Source: G965207335 sp965207335 | Lineage (GTDB): Bacteria > Pseudomonadota > Gammaproteobacteria > PS1 > Pseudothioglobaceae | Assembly (NCBI GenBank): GCA_965207335.1 | Contig: OZ242267.1 | Coordinates: forward strand, 1,054,001 to 1,118,000 | Direction: 5' to 3' | DNA: 64,000 nt | Part shown: piece by piece, positions 56,113-64,000 of the stretch | How positions within the stretch are numbered: position 1 is the stretch's first letter | How the letters are laid out: every line of letters begins with the position of its first letter | Translations under genes and position numbers: made by a program | The notes under the pieces: generated by a model | What the model saw: only the letters and a program-made list of their open reading frames with translations | What the model was told of the DNA's origin: nothing | Databases searched by the model: none

Positions 56113-58077
56113 ATGGCAAAAAATGAAGCACAAACGGATATTGATTTATTTAACTATTTAACCAATAAAAAAAGTTTTTCAAAGCAGTGGAAAACAAAGA
56201 AAATAACAAATATTTATATTGTAGATGTTTTAAGCACAGCAACCAAATCAAACACAGGTAAGGATAGGGGTGAACCTGATTTAATTTATTTGAATGAGGA
56301 TAAAAAGATTTTAATTCTTATTGAAAACAAGCCGCAAATTAAAGACCACAAAGGTGATAATATACAAAAATATGCGACTGCTGGAGTTAGACATTATTTA
56401 AAGTTTTTTCTATCCAAAAGTCTAAAAATAAAAACAGCTGCAACATACAGATTTTTAAAAGACTTTAGAATTATTGGTATTGCCTTTAGTGGTGATATTG
56501 ACGATGAATACAATCACTTGATTGATACATTCATTATTCAAGATGACAAAATCAAAAACATTTCTATCAATGAATTTTTAAATGAAGACGACTATATTTC
56601 ATTATTTGAAAATTTAAATTTAGAGTTAATTGCCAAAAACATATCTAAAAGTTCTAGTGAAATTAACAGAATGCTTAGAAATATAGACTCGCAAAAACGC
56701 CCAATATTATTAAGTTCTTTAATGATATGTTTGTATGAAAAAAATAATTTTGGTAATGACTTTAAAAATAATTATCAGAACTATAAAACTCAAACAATCA
56801 TTGATAATATCCCAACAACTATTAATGCCATATTAAAAAATGAAGGTATTAGTCCAGAAAAAATAAAGATTTTAACCAATGAATTATCTTTTATAACAAC
56901 AGATAATGACTTAAATAATAGCGATATTTTGAGCGATATTTTACAAGAATTAGAAGATAAGGTTATTCCATTGTTTAATAAAAAAACCAGTTACGATATT
57001 ATAGGTAAATTTTATGAGGAATTTTTAAGATATGCTGGTATTGCTAATGTTAAAAAAGGTATTGTTTTAACACCTAATCATATTACAACTCTATTTACCC
57101 AGTTAGTACCAATCAAGCCTAATGATAAAATTTTTGATGCCTGTTGCGGTACTGGGGCATTTTTAATTAGTGGAATGAATACCTTGATTGATAAGATTGA
57201 ATCTTCTGATATAGCAGATAAAAGTAATAGAATTCAAAAAATAAAACAAAATCAATTATTAGGTTTTGAAAAAAGTAATACAATGTATTCGCTTGCTATA
57301 TCAAATATGCTTTTTAGAGGCGATGGTAAATCTAAGATACATAATATTGATTTTTTCAGCGATGAAGCAATATCTACCTTAGATAGTGAAAAGCCAACAA
57401 TAGGTTTTATCAACCCACCTTATGGCGGATTGGATAATAAAAAAAATCCAACAAATAAAGAGATACAATTTTTAGAGAAAATGCTAGATAATGTTAGTCG
57501 TTATGGAGTTATTATCGCCCCTCAATCGGTGTTTTTTAAAGATGGGACAATTAGAAATAGAATACTAACAAAACATACTTTAAAAGCAGTTATCAACATG
57601 CCAAAAGAATTGTTTCAACCAAATGCCTCAACTCATACTGCTATTGCTATATTTGAAACACATTTGCCACATAGTAATGCAGAAGTTGTTTTTTATGACT
57701 TAAAAGATGATGGGTTTGTGTTATCAAAAAACAAGGGTAGAACAGATGTTTATAATAAATGGAATGAAATAAAAATTAACCTGTTGGACAAAATAGAAAA
57801 TCCAAAGCAATATGAAGACAATATCAGTTTAGTTTGTAAGGCTATTGTACAAGGTGATGAGTGGATATTACAAGCCCATCAAAAAACTGATTATTCCAAT
57901 ATTAGCGATGATGACTTTGTAAAAAGCATTAAAGAATATATTATTTTTAAAACTAAATTAGATTTAGATATTTTAGATATTTTAGATAAAAAAATAGATG
58001 AAGTTTCACTACTAGAAATTTTAAACAAAAACAACATATCAGCTAACTCAATATTGGAAATTGATGATGAAAACTGA
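56113..58077 (+). CDS. BcgI-like restriction-methylation subunit (nuclease + N6-adenine methyltransferase)
   Basis: 654 aa combining two activities. Residues 54-73 hold a PD-(D/E)XK-type nuclease site: GEPDLIYLN (Pro55-Asp56) and IENKP (Glu71, Lys73). From about residue 290 there is an HsdM-like methyltransferase: a four-helix part with FYEEFLRYAG, motif I FDACCGTGAFL near residue 340 and motif IV INPPYGG near residue 433. The following gene is a separate specificity subunit, overlapping by 14 bp. The size and two-gene layout match BcgI (A subunit 637 aa, B subunit 341 aa), a type IIB enzyme cutting on both sides of its site. A type IIG or type I relative remains possible. Confidence 0.82.
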   Translation: MAKNEAQTDIDLFNYLTNKKSFSKQWKTKKITNIYIVDVLSTATKSNTGKDRGEPDLIYLNEDKKILILIENKPQIKDHKGDNIQKYATAGVRHYLKFFLSKSLKIKTAATYRFLKDFRIIGIAFSGDIDDEYNHLIDTFIIQDDKIKNISINEFLNEDDYISLFENLNLELIAKNISKSSSEINRMLRNIDSQKRPILLSSLMICLYEKNNFGNDFKNNYQNYKTQTIIDNIPTTINAILKNEGISPEKIKILTNELSFITTDNDLNNSDILSDILQELEDKVIPLFNKKTSYDIIGKFYEEFLRYAGIANVKKGIVLTPNHITTLFTQLVPIKPNDKIFDACCGTGAFLISGMNTLIDKIESSDIADKSNRIQKIKQNQLLGFEKSNTMYSLAISNMLFRGDGKSKIHNIDFFSDEAISTLDSEKPTIGFINPPYGGLDNKKNPTNKEIQFLEKMLDNVSRYGVIIAPQSVFFKDGTIRNRILTKHTLKAVINMPKELFQPNASTHTAIAIFETHLPHSNAEVVFYDLKDDGFVLSKNKGRTDVYNKWNEIKINLLDKIENPKQYEDNISLVCKAIVQGDEWILQAHQKTDYSNISDDDFVKSIKEYIIFKTKLDLDILDILDKKIDEVSLLEILNKNNISANSILEIDDEN

Positions 58078-59077
58078 TATATCACAATGGCAAGAGTTTG
58101 ATTTTAGAGATATATTTTCAATAATGCGAGGAAAAAGATTAACAACTGCTAAACAAATATCAGGGGATATTGCCTATATATCATCAACTAAAGAAAATAA
58201 CGGTATTGATAATTATGTTATTCCGCCTGAAAAACACCATGTTTTTAATAATGCCATCACTTTAAACAATAGTGGTAGTATCGGTTATTGTTTTTATCAC
58301 CCCTATGATTTTATTGCTTCAGACCATTGCACTGTTTTGGATATAAAAGATGAAAATATTAAATTAAATACAATACTCTTCTTGTTTTTAAAGCCTGTAA
58401 TTGAAACTATGAAGCAAAAATATGGATTTGCTAGAGAGATGAGTAATGACAGATTGAGTAAAGAAAAAATACTTTTACCAGTAAAAAATAATTTTCCAGA
58501 TTGGAAATTTATGGAAGACTACATTAAAGATAAGGCAAAAAATATTGTTTACAATAATCCTGTTATATATCCAAAAAATATAATTAGTCTTGATAGTGTT
58601 AAATGGGGAGAGTTTAGTATAAGTGCGTTATTTGAAATAGAAAAGGGAGAGAGATTAACAGAAGCATACAGAGTAAGTGGGGATACTCCTTTAATAACTG
58701 CTTCAGCATATAATAATGGAATTACAAATTTTATTGATAAAGACACCTTTAAAAATAGTAAAAGTTTGTTTGTAAATAAAATTACAATAGATATGTTCGG
58801 TAATGTTTTTTATCATGATTATCAATATTTTAGTGATGACAATATCCATACCTTAATTTTTAACAATGAACTAAATATTAACTTAAGTAAATATACTTAC
58901 TTGTTTTTAATCGCAATTATAGAACAAATATCCTCTAAATATGGATTTGGCAGGCAAGTCAGATTGCATAGGTTAAAAAAAGAGGTTATTTTATTGCCAG
59001 TTGATAGTGAGAACCAACCTAACTGGCAATTTATGGAAGACTACATCAAATCACTACCATACTCAAAATCATTATGA
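58064..59077 (+). CDS. Specificity subunit of the BcgI-like R-M system
   Basis: About 338 aa with two tandem half-repeats. Each begins with W-x-EF-F/S-I motifs (WQEFDFRDIFSIMRGKRLTTA near residue 10, WGEFSISALFEIEKGERLTEA near 186) and ends with a KEKILLPV/KKEVILLPV and W.FMEDYIK segment. These are target-recognition domains with helical spacers, as in HsdS and BcgIB; each half would read one half-site of a bipartite sequence. The start is ATG at 58064 or 58067, inside the end of the upstream gene. A 52-codon frame overlaps its stop. Confidence 0.85.
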   Translation: MMKTDISQWQEFDFRDIFSIMRGKRLTTAKQISGDIAYISSTKENNGIDNYVIPPEKHHVFNNAITLNNSGSIGYCFYHPYDFIASDHCTVLDIKDENIKLNTILFLFLKPVIETMKQKYGFAREMSNDRLSKEKILLPVKNNFPDWKFMEDYIKDKAKNIVYNNPVIYPKNIISLDSVKWGEFSISALFEIEKGERLTEAYRVSGDTPLITASAYNNGITNFIDKDTFKNSKSLFVNKITIDMFGNVFYHDYQYFSDDNIHTLIFNNELNINLSKYTYLFLIAIIEQISSKYGFGRQVRLHRLKKEVILLPVDSENQPNWQFMEDYIKSLPYSKSL

Positions 59078-59232
59078 TAAATTTAAAACAAATGGAAAAA
59101 GCCTTGAAAAAGGTGCTACTATCAAAACCAAAGCAAAATACGAAAACAAAAAGCCGTCTAAAAATTAAAAATGAAAACTTGATGAAAGATCTTAAAAACT
59201 GGTTTTGTAGATTTAGGTATATAATTCCCTAA
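59074..59232 (+). CDS. Small basic protein coupled to the specificity gene, 52 aa
   Basis: ATG at 59074 overlaps the specificity-subunit stop (ATGA). The frame encodes MINLKQMEKALKKVLLSKPK and ends FCRFRYIIP; about one third of residues are Lys or Arg. It is not recognised. The overlap suggests translational coupling, but the AT-rich region makes a chance frame plausible. It could also be a decayed piece of a larger gene. Confidence 0.35.
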   Translation: MINLKQMEKALKKVLLSKPKQNTKTKSRLKIKNENLMKDLKNWFCRFRYIIP

Positions 59233-59300
59233 ATTTTATAGCAAAATATTAGTATTTTAGTGGCCAACTGTTTTAATACAAAATAACGCAAGTTTTACCT

Positions 59301-59576
59301 ATGCAAAATTACAAAAAACAAAAAAGTATAGTTTATTTATTCCCTTGTAATTTTTCTATAAGAGCTATTGGTAAAAAAGAAAATCTAAAAAATATAGTAT
59401 GTAATATAATAGCCAAACACACAGACAAAATAAAGCCTGAAAATATAAAAACAACACCCTCAAAAAATAATAATTATTTATCAGTTAGTGTAAAAATTAA
59501 TGCAAAAAGTAAGTCTCAATTAGATACTATATATAGCGAATTAAATGCTCATAATAATATTTTATACACCTTATGA
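59301..59576 (+). CDS. DUF493 (YbeD) protein
   Basis: 91-aa ACT-like protein usually next to lipB. VYLFPCNFSIRAIGKKE, SKNNNYLSVSVKINAKSKSQLDTIY and the C-terminal HNNILYTL match YbeD (FPCxFxxKVMG..., YLSVSVTIxATxxxQL...). Proposed regulatory role for lipoate formation is not proven. It overlaps lipB by 4 bp (ATGA). Confidence 0.88.
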   Translation: MQNYKKQKSIVYLFPCNFSIRAIGKKENLKNIVCNIIAKHTDKIKPENIKTTPSKNNNYLSVSVKINAKSKSQLDTIYSELNAHNNILYTL

Positions 59577-60196
59577 TTATAAAAGATATGGGTTTAGCAT
59601 CTTATGTAAAAACCCTAGCAAAAATGCAGAACTTTACTGATAATCGTACAAAAAACAGCGAAGATGAACTATGGTTATTAGAACATAATGCAGTTTTCAC
59701 AAGTGGTATTAGAGATAGTAGTAAAAATTTATTAACTAACCCTGACAATATTCCATTAATAATAACAGACAGGGGTGGTATGATAACCTATCATGGCAGG
59801 GGACAATTAATCATTTATTGTTTATTTGATATTAAACGCTTAGGTATTGGTGTTAAAAAATTAGTTTATGTATTAGAACAAACCATTATTGAATTACTTA
59901 GCTATTATAATATACAAGCACAGCATAAAAATAACGCCCCTGGGGTATATGTGAATGATAAAAAAATATCTGCTTTAGGGCTAAAAATAAAAAATGGCTA
60001 TACTTACCATGGCATAAGTTTAAATATGGATATGGACTTAACACCATTTAGCTACATAGAACCTTGTGGCTATAAAAACCTACAAATAACACAGATGATA
60101 AATGAAACTGACAAAACAATAATCCAAAAGGCAGTCGCCAAATTATTAACTGCTATACTAGTAAAAAACCTAACTTATAACAGTAAACTGTTATAA
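59573..60196 (+). CDS. lipB: Octanoyltransferase LipB
   Basis: Transfers octanoyl from ACP to lipoyl domains, such as the two in AceF here. ITDRGGMITYHGRGQLIIY, PGVYVNDKKISALGLKI (catalytic Lys) and FSYIEPCGYKNLQITQM (catalytic Cys) are conserved. 207 aa. The usual ybeD-lipB-lipA arrangement is intact, 27 bp before lipA. Confidence 0.96.
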   Translation: MIIKDMGLASYVKTLAKMQNFTDNRTKNSEDELWLLEHNAVFTSGIRDSSKNLLTNPDNIPLIITDRGGMITYHGRGQLIIYCLFDIKRLGIGVKKLVYVLEQTIIELLSYYNIQAQHKNNAPGVYVNDKKISALGLKIKNGYTYHGISLNMDMDLTPFSYIEPCGYKNLQITQMINETDKTIIQKAVAKLLTAILVKNLTYNSKLL

Positions 60197-60223
60197 TATA
60201 TTAGCAATAACATAAAAACAACT

Positions 60224-61174
60224 ATGCAACAAAATATTGATATACAAGCCCTAAGAGGTGAGTCCAAAGTATCGCGTTTAAAAATAAAGCCTAACTATTT
60301 ACAAAAACCAATAAAAAAACCTCATTGGATTAGAATAAAACACGGTAATAGTGCCAAGGTAAAAGAATTAAAACAAACACTAAGAGAGCAAAAATTATTT
60401 AGCGTTTGCGAAGAAGCACAATGCCCTAACCTCAATGAATGTTTTAGCTCTGGTACTGCTACTTTTATGATTATGGGGCAAATATGCACTAGACGATGTC
60501 CTTTTTGTGATGTAGCACACGGCAAGCCACTACCACTAGATAATAATGAACCGCAACATTTAGCGAATACTATTTTTAAAATGAAGCTAAATTATGTGGT
60601 AATTACCTCTGTAGATAGAGATGATTTACGAGATGGCGGTGCTATGCATTTTAAACAGTGCTTAAATGCTATATATACAAAAAACCCTAACATTAAAATA
60701 GAAATTCTAACCCCAGATTTTCGTAATAGATTAGATAAGGCATTAGCTGTTTTAGCCGATATTAGACTAGATGTTTTTAATCATAATTTAGAAACAGTAC
60801 CTAGTCTATATGCTAAGGTTCGCCCTGGTGCTGACTATAAACACTCATTAAAACTACTACAACAATTTAAAAAAAGACACAATAAAGTTACAACCAAATC
60901 TGGCTTAATGCTAGGCTTAGGTGAAACCAAAGAGCAAGTATTAAAAGTTATGCAAGATTTAAGAAAACATAATGTGGACATGCTGACCTTAGGGCAGTAT
61001 TTACAACCTAGCAAATATCACTTAGCAGTTGAAAAATACCTAACTCCAGAAGAGTTTAGTAAGTACAAATATATAGGTGAGAATATGGGTTTTACAAGTG
61101 TAGCAAGCGCCCCTATGGTGCGTTCCTCGTATCATGCTGACTTACAAAATCAAGACAATACCTTAGCTATATAA
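60224..61174 (+). CDS. lipA: Lipoyl synthase LipA
   Basis: Radical SAM enzyme that inserts two sulphurs into octanoyl-lipoyl domains. It has the auxiliary cluster cysteines CEEAQCPNLNEC and the radical-SAM motif CTRRCPFCDVAHGKP. TSVDRDDLRDGGA and HNLETVPSLYAKVRPGADY are family blocks, and RSSYHADLQ provides the C-terminal serine ligand. 316 aa. Confidence 0.97.
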   Translation: MQQNIDIQALRGESKVSRLKIKPNYLQKPIKKPHWIRIKHGNSAKVKELKQTLREQKLFSVCEEAQCPNLNECFSSGTATFMIMGQICTRRCPFCDVAHGKPLPLDNNEPQHLANTIFKMKLNYVVITSVDRDDLRDGGAMHFKQCLNAIYTKNPNIKIEILTPDFRNRLDKALAVLADIRLDVFNHNLETVPSLYAKVRPGADYKHSLKLLQQFKKRHNKVTTKSGLMLGLGETKEQVLKVMQDLRKHNVDMLTLGQYLQPSKYHLAVEKYLTPEEFSKYKYIGENMGFTSVASAPMVRSSYHADLQNQDNTLAI

Positions 61175-61197
61175 TAATTATTCCTTGTAAATAACAC

Positions 61198-61263
61198 CGT
61201 CATTGCGAGACTTTGTAAAAGTCGTGATATTGCCACACACAAAAAACAGTGTTCGCAATGACG
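61198..61263. repeat. REP-like palindrome after lipA
   Basis: CGTCATTGCGA and TCGCAATGACG are perfect 11-bp arms, with inner GTGATATTGCCACAC. Isolated copy of the family in islands A-D. It may also end lipA transcription. Confidence 0.8.
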
Positions 61264-61279
61264 ATATATAAAAAAAGTA

Positions 61280-61309
61280 TTGACAAAATTTGCCAACTGA
61301 TGGTAAACT
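61280..61309 (+). promoter_or_regulatory. Promoter of the DUF1329 gene
   Basis: TTGACA (61280-61285), 18 bp, TAAACT (61304-61309). The leader to ATG 61385 is about 70 nt, with AGGGGAGA just before the start. Confidence 0.65.
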
Positions 61310-61384
61310 AAAAATATTATTTTAAATAAATTTTATAGGACAAAAGTAGAACTTTTCAAATAAATTATCTCTATAGGGGAGACT

Positions 61385-62335
61385 ATGAAGCATATTATTT
61401 TATCGGTTGCTATTGCAACCAGTTTTGTAACAGGTTTTGCTACAGCTACAGTATCTAAAGATTTAGTCTATCCATCAGGCAGTGTTTCTGCTAATGATGT
61501 GGCTAATCAAAATTACTTTGTTAATCATTTTTATTCATTTGATAATTACGGCATTAGTAAAAAAGGCAAAGAAGTAACGGCGCTTATTCTTAGGTCTAAA
61601 AACTCTAACCCATTGACACTTACTTTAGAGCGTTATTTAAATAATAATCCTAAAAAATCAGGTGTTAATGCACAAGATTTAGCAATTTTCCGCTCAGGCA
61701 AGCTTAAAGGTACGGGTATGTTGATTACTGACTTTAAAGACCAGAGTAAATCGCAATCATACGAAATTTTTATTCCATCTATTCGTAAAGTTCGCCGTTT
61801 TGCTCAGCCTGCACGCGATGACGCATGGGGTGGTTCAGACTTTACTTTTGGCGATGTAACTTTGCGTAAGCCAAATCATGAAAATCATGAATTATTAGGC
61901 ACAACAATAATGTCAGGTTGTTTAGGCATTATGAAAGACATCAAGCGTAATAAGTACACGCAAAATGCTGACATTAAGCCAGATTGCTCTGTTGACGGCA
62001 AATCAGTTTATAAGCTTAAATCAACCGCAAAAGATGCCAACTGGTGGTACGACAATCGTGTGAGCTATATTGACAGTAAAACCTTTGCTGATTACCGCAC
62101 GGAATATTTCAAAGGCGGTAAACACATTAAAACCATTGATAGAAGTTGGATTCCAGCAGGCTTGTCTGACCCGCGTTCAAGCTATTGGGGTTACTGGTAC
62201 GGTATAAACCACAGCACAGGTCATGAAACCTTGGCATTCATTCCATTAGGTGTCACTAAAGTTAATCATAAATATAAACGCAAAAATCTATGGAGCATCA
62301 AAACTCTTAGAAAAATGCCAAAGAAAATTAAATAA
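61385..62335 (+). CDS. Outer membrane lipoprotein-sorting-like protein (DUF1329/LolA-like)
   Basis: 316 aa. The signal peptide MKHIILSVAIATSFVTGFATA is cleaved near TVSKD. The mature protein is a LolA-like beta-sheet: FLVRxxx-type strand SQSYEIFIPSIRKVRRFAQPARDDAWGG (shown as IFIPSIRKVRRF and GGSDFTFGDV), which is the signature of proteins partnered with RND lipid exporters and DUF1302 barrels. Full DUF1329 proteins are about 450 aa; this is shorter. Base composition looks less AT-rich than flanking genes. A hairpin separates it from the DUF1302 gene 55 bp downstream. Confidence 0.75.
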   Translation: MKHIILSVAIATSFVTGFATATVSKDLVYPSGSVSANDVANQNYFVNHFYSFDNYGISKKGKEVTALILRSKNSNPLTLTLERYLNNNPKKSGVNAQDLAIFRSGKLKGTGMLITDFKDQSKSQSYEIFIPSIRKVRRFAQPARDDAWGGSDFTFGDVTLRKPNHENHELLGTTIMSGCLGIMKDIKRNKYTQNADIKPDCSVDGKSVYKLKSTAKDANWWYDNRVSYIDSKTFADYRTEYFKGGKHIKTIDRSWIPAGLSDPRSSYWGYWYGINHSTGHETLAFIPLGVTKVNHKYKRKNLWSIKTLRKMPKKIK

Positions 62336-62344
62336 AAATCAACC

Positions 62345-62376
62345 TTGATACGAGCCTTGCCCGTATCAATATTTTT
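62345..62376 (+). terminator. Terminator-like hairpin between DUF1329 and DUF1302 genes
   Basis: TTGATACG (62345-62352) pairs with CGTATCAA (62362-62369), followed by TATTTTT. It lies only 10 bp after the first stop and 15 bp before the next start, so it may reduce read-through and set a ratio between the two proteins. Confidence 0.65.
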
Positions 62377-62390
62377 AAAAAGAGGAAAAA

Positions 62391-64000
62391 ATGAAGAAAA
62401 CATTAGCCATTGCCTTAGCAACATTATTTACCAGTTCGCTAGCCATTGCCGAAACAGAAGTAACGGGTAAATTTACACAAGAAAGTGCAGTATTCACCAA
62501 ATCAGGCAGTAATATTGGTGATACCACTAAACATTTATTTAAGAGTGAATATAAAGTGCAGGTGTTTTTTGATGGTGATGTAGGTAAAGAAAGCACTTTT
62601 CATGTAGAAGTTCAGGTTGTGATTGACAACAAGATGGCTGACGATTATGATTCTGCTGAACCTTACACCCAACGAGAACCATTGCGTGAAGCCTATATTG
62701 ATACCGAGACAGGTGATTGGTCAATTCGTGCAGGTAAACAGCAAGTGGTTTGGGGTACGGCTGACGGCATTAAACTACTAGATTTGATTAATCCAACCGA
62801 TTATTCTGAAATGGTGCAAAACACCCCAGAAGACTCACGCATTACCACTTGGATGATTAACACTGAAAAAGAGTTTGATAATGGGGGTAATTTTCAGATC
62901 ATCCTTTCTCAACCTAAAGAAAACATCTTTGCTGGGTTGAATCGTGACATTGATACCAGTGTTAGAAGCAACGATTTAGCCAATGCAACCGCTCAAGGAA
63001 TTCCTGATATTGTTTATAGTGGTACCAATCAAGGTCATCCGTTTATCTTAAAAGGCGTTGATACCATTACAGGTCAAAGAAATGGCTTTTTAAATATTGC
63101 CCCTGATTTAGGCTCTGTTGCTGCTGGTTTTGGTGCTAATTTTTTACCACTTGGAACACCTAATTCCTTTGCTGGACTTAATCCAGCAGCCAACCCGTTA
63201 GCTACTTTGTTTACAGTTGGCGGTTTTACAAGTGGTGCTACTTTGGCTGAGTTAAGCACTCAATTAACAAACTTAGGTTCACCAATAGGATTTGATGAAA
63301 TGAATTTTGGTCTTAGCATAGCTGGTTTAGCCTGTCAAAATCCTAACTATACTGGGGGCGGTTCTCCTGGTGCTGCGCAGTGTGCTAATTTAGTGAGTAC
63401 TATCCCTGCGACAATACAAACAGCAGTCACAGCAATTTTTAACGAAGTCGGGGGTCAATTTACAGGTGCTCAAGTGTTAGATACTTTTGGCAATGGTTAT
63501 GATTCTAATCTTTCCTCTTATTCTGCCAATGATGGTGATAATTCAGCCTTTGAATATATGAAATTAGCCTCTTTTGCTACTTTTGATGCTTTTGTGAACG
63601 CCCGTTCGCAATATGTTTATAATATGCCTGATGATACCGATGTAAATTTTGCTTTTCGTTGGAAAAATAGCACGAATAAGGGTTTAAATTATTCATTGAA
63701 TTATTCTTACAATTATGATACTAATCCTGTGATTAACTTATCTTGGCGTAATGATGCTGGCGAGGTTTTGAAAAAAGACTTTGTTACAACTTTAAATGTT
63801 GCTAATACAGGGGCTACAGGTTATCATTTGGCATTAACTGATGCTGCCGACATTGCTTATGGTGGTTCAAGCAATAATTCTGCTATTTTAACTTTTGAGC
63901 AGACTTTAGAAAGGGCGCATAATATTGGCGGTTCGTTAGATTATGCCCTTGATACTAAGGTTTTGGGTGCAGTTGTATTGCGTGCTGAAGCCTTATACCA
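62391..64000 (+). CDS. DUF1302 outer membrane protein, partial at right edge
   Basis: ATG at 62391 with AGAGGAAAAA upstream. At least 536 codons, still open at base 64000. A signal peptide MKKTLAIALATLFTSSLAIA precedes ETEVTGKFTQES. LREAYIDTETGDWSIRAGKQQ and VVWGTADGIKLLDLINPTDY are the DUF1302 signature (an RxGxQxVxWG motif, then D..NP.D), typical of a long outer-membrane beta-barrel. A Gly/Ala/Asn-rich middle (residues 195-370) is probably an insertion or loop. Partner of the DUF1329-like gene; probably surface transport of hydrophobic compounds. Confidence 0.85.
   Translation, partial: MKKTLAIALATLFTSSLAIAETEVTGKFTQESAVFTKSGSNIGDTTKHLFKSEYKVQVFFDGDVGKESTFHVEVQVVIDNKMADDYDSAEPYTQREPLREAYIDTETGDWSIRAGKQQVVWGTADGIKLLDLINPTDYSEMVQNTPEDSRITTWMINTEKEFDNGGNFQIILSQPKENIFAGLNRDIDTSVRSNDLANATAQGIPDIVYSGTNQGHPFILKGVDTITGQRNGFLNIAPDLGSVAAGFGANFLPLGTPNSFAGLNPAANPLATLFTVGGFTSGATLAELSTQLTNLGSPIGFDEMNFGLSIAGLACQNPNYTGGGSPGAAQCANLVSTIPATIQTAVTAIFNEVGGQFTGAQVLDTFGNGYDSNLSSYSANDGDNSAFEYMKLASFATFDAFVNARSQYVYNMPDDTDVNFAFRWKNSTNKGLNYSLNYSYNYDTNPVINLSWRNDAGEVLKKDFVTTLNVANTGATGYHLALTDAADIAYGGSSNNSAILTFEQTLERAHNIGGSLDYALDTKVLGAVVLRAEALY

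Noticed and set aside
62375..62724. Minus-strand frames at the DUF1302 start
   Set aside because: Shadows of the DUF1302 gene, which has signal peptide, ribosome site and family motifs on the plus strand.

Overview
The window is AT-rich chromosomal DNA from a gammaproteobacterium. The gene content (complete type I-F CRISPR-Cas, gshA, lipB-lipA, rluD, hemW, a Gram-negative porin, DUF1329/DUF1302 envelope proteins), the low GC and the many small non-autonomous repeats fit the SUP05/Thioglobaceae-like sulphur oxidisers and their invertebrate symbionts. That placement is inference; no marker gene was compared.

Region 1 (1-10704) is defence. A CRISPR array of at least 27 identical 28-bp repeats runs off the left edge. 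It is followed by a leader with a promoter-like box and an IHF consensus site, a decayed DUF4143 fragment, and then cas6f, cas7f, cas5f, cas8f, cas2-3 and cas1, all on the minus strand in the canonical I-F order. A 17-bp end of a MITE abuts cas1, only 36 bp from argG.

Region 2 (10716-25637) is mostly housekeeping on the minus strand. It holds a Sel1-repeat protein, a DUF2914 protein and argG; a split membrane-protein gene, gpmI and an EamA-like permease; rplY-pth-ychF; a cluster of an MFS-like transporter with two ATP-grasp ligases; and DoxX-like, HemJ, DUF2007 and MutT/ThiE-like genes. gshA follows on the plus strand.

Region 3 (27250-32004) is a repeat-rich island with few genes: a DUF2231 membrane protein, the broken C-terminus of copB, and a pair of tiny membrane proteins. 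The rest is a mosaic of three repeat families. These are MITEs with GAGACCTTTGCATAAA ends, a double-hairpin/long-hairpin unit (11 hairpin-pair copies in the window), and REP-like palindromes with CGTCATTGCGA ends. A second mosaic lies at 45421-47240.

Region 4 (32005-45399) carries an RND exporter, a pcm-like methyltransferase, lpdA and aceF (without aceE), trpB, trpF, rpoD, a tRNA with anticodon CAU, cysQ, a MORN-like secreted protein and a small CPBP protease.

Region 5 (47281-64000) carries a porin, a urate-oxidase-N-like membrane protein, mutM, an S24-like protein lacking its serine, pgeF, rluD, hemW, aroC, hisA and rnfH. A BcgI-like two-subunit restriction-modification system follows, next to a transposase scrap. 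It ends with DUF493-lipB-lipA and a DUF1329/DUF1302 pair that looks less AT-rich than its neighbours and runs off the right edge.
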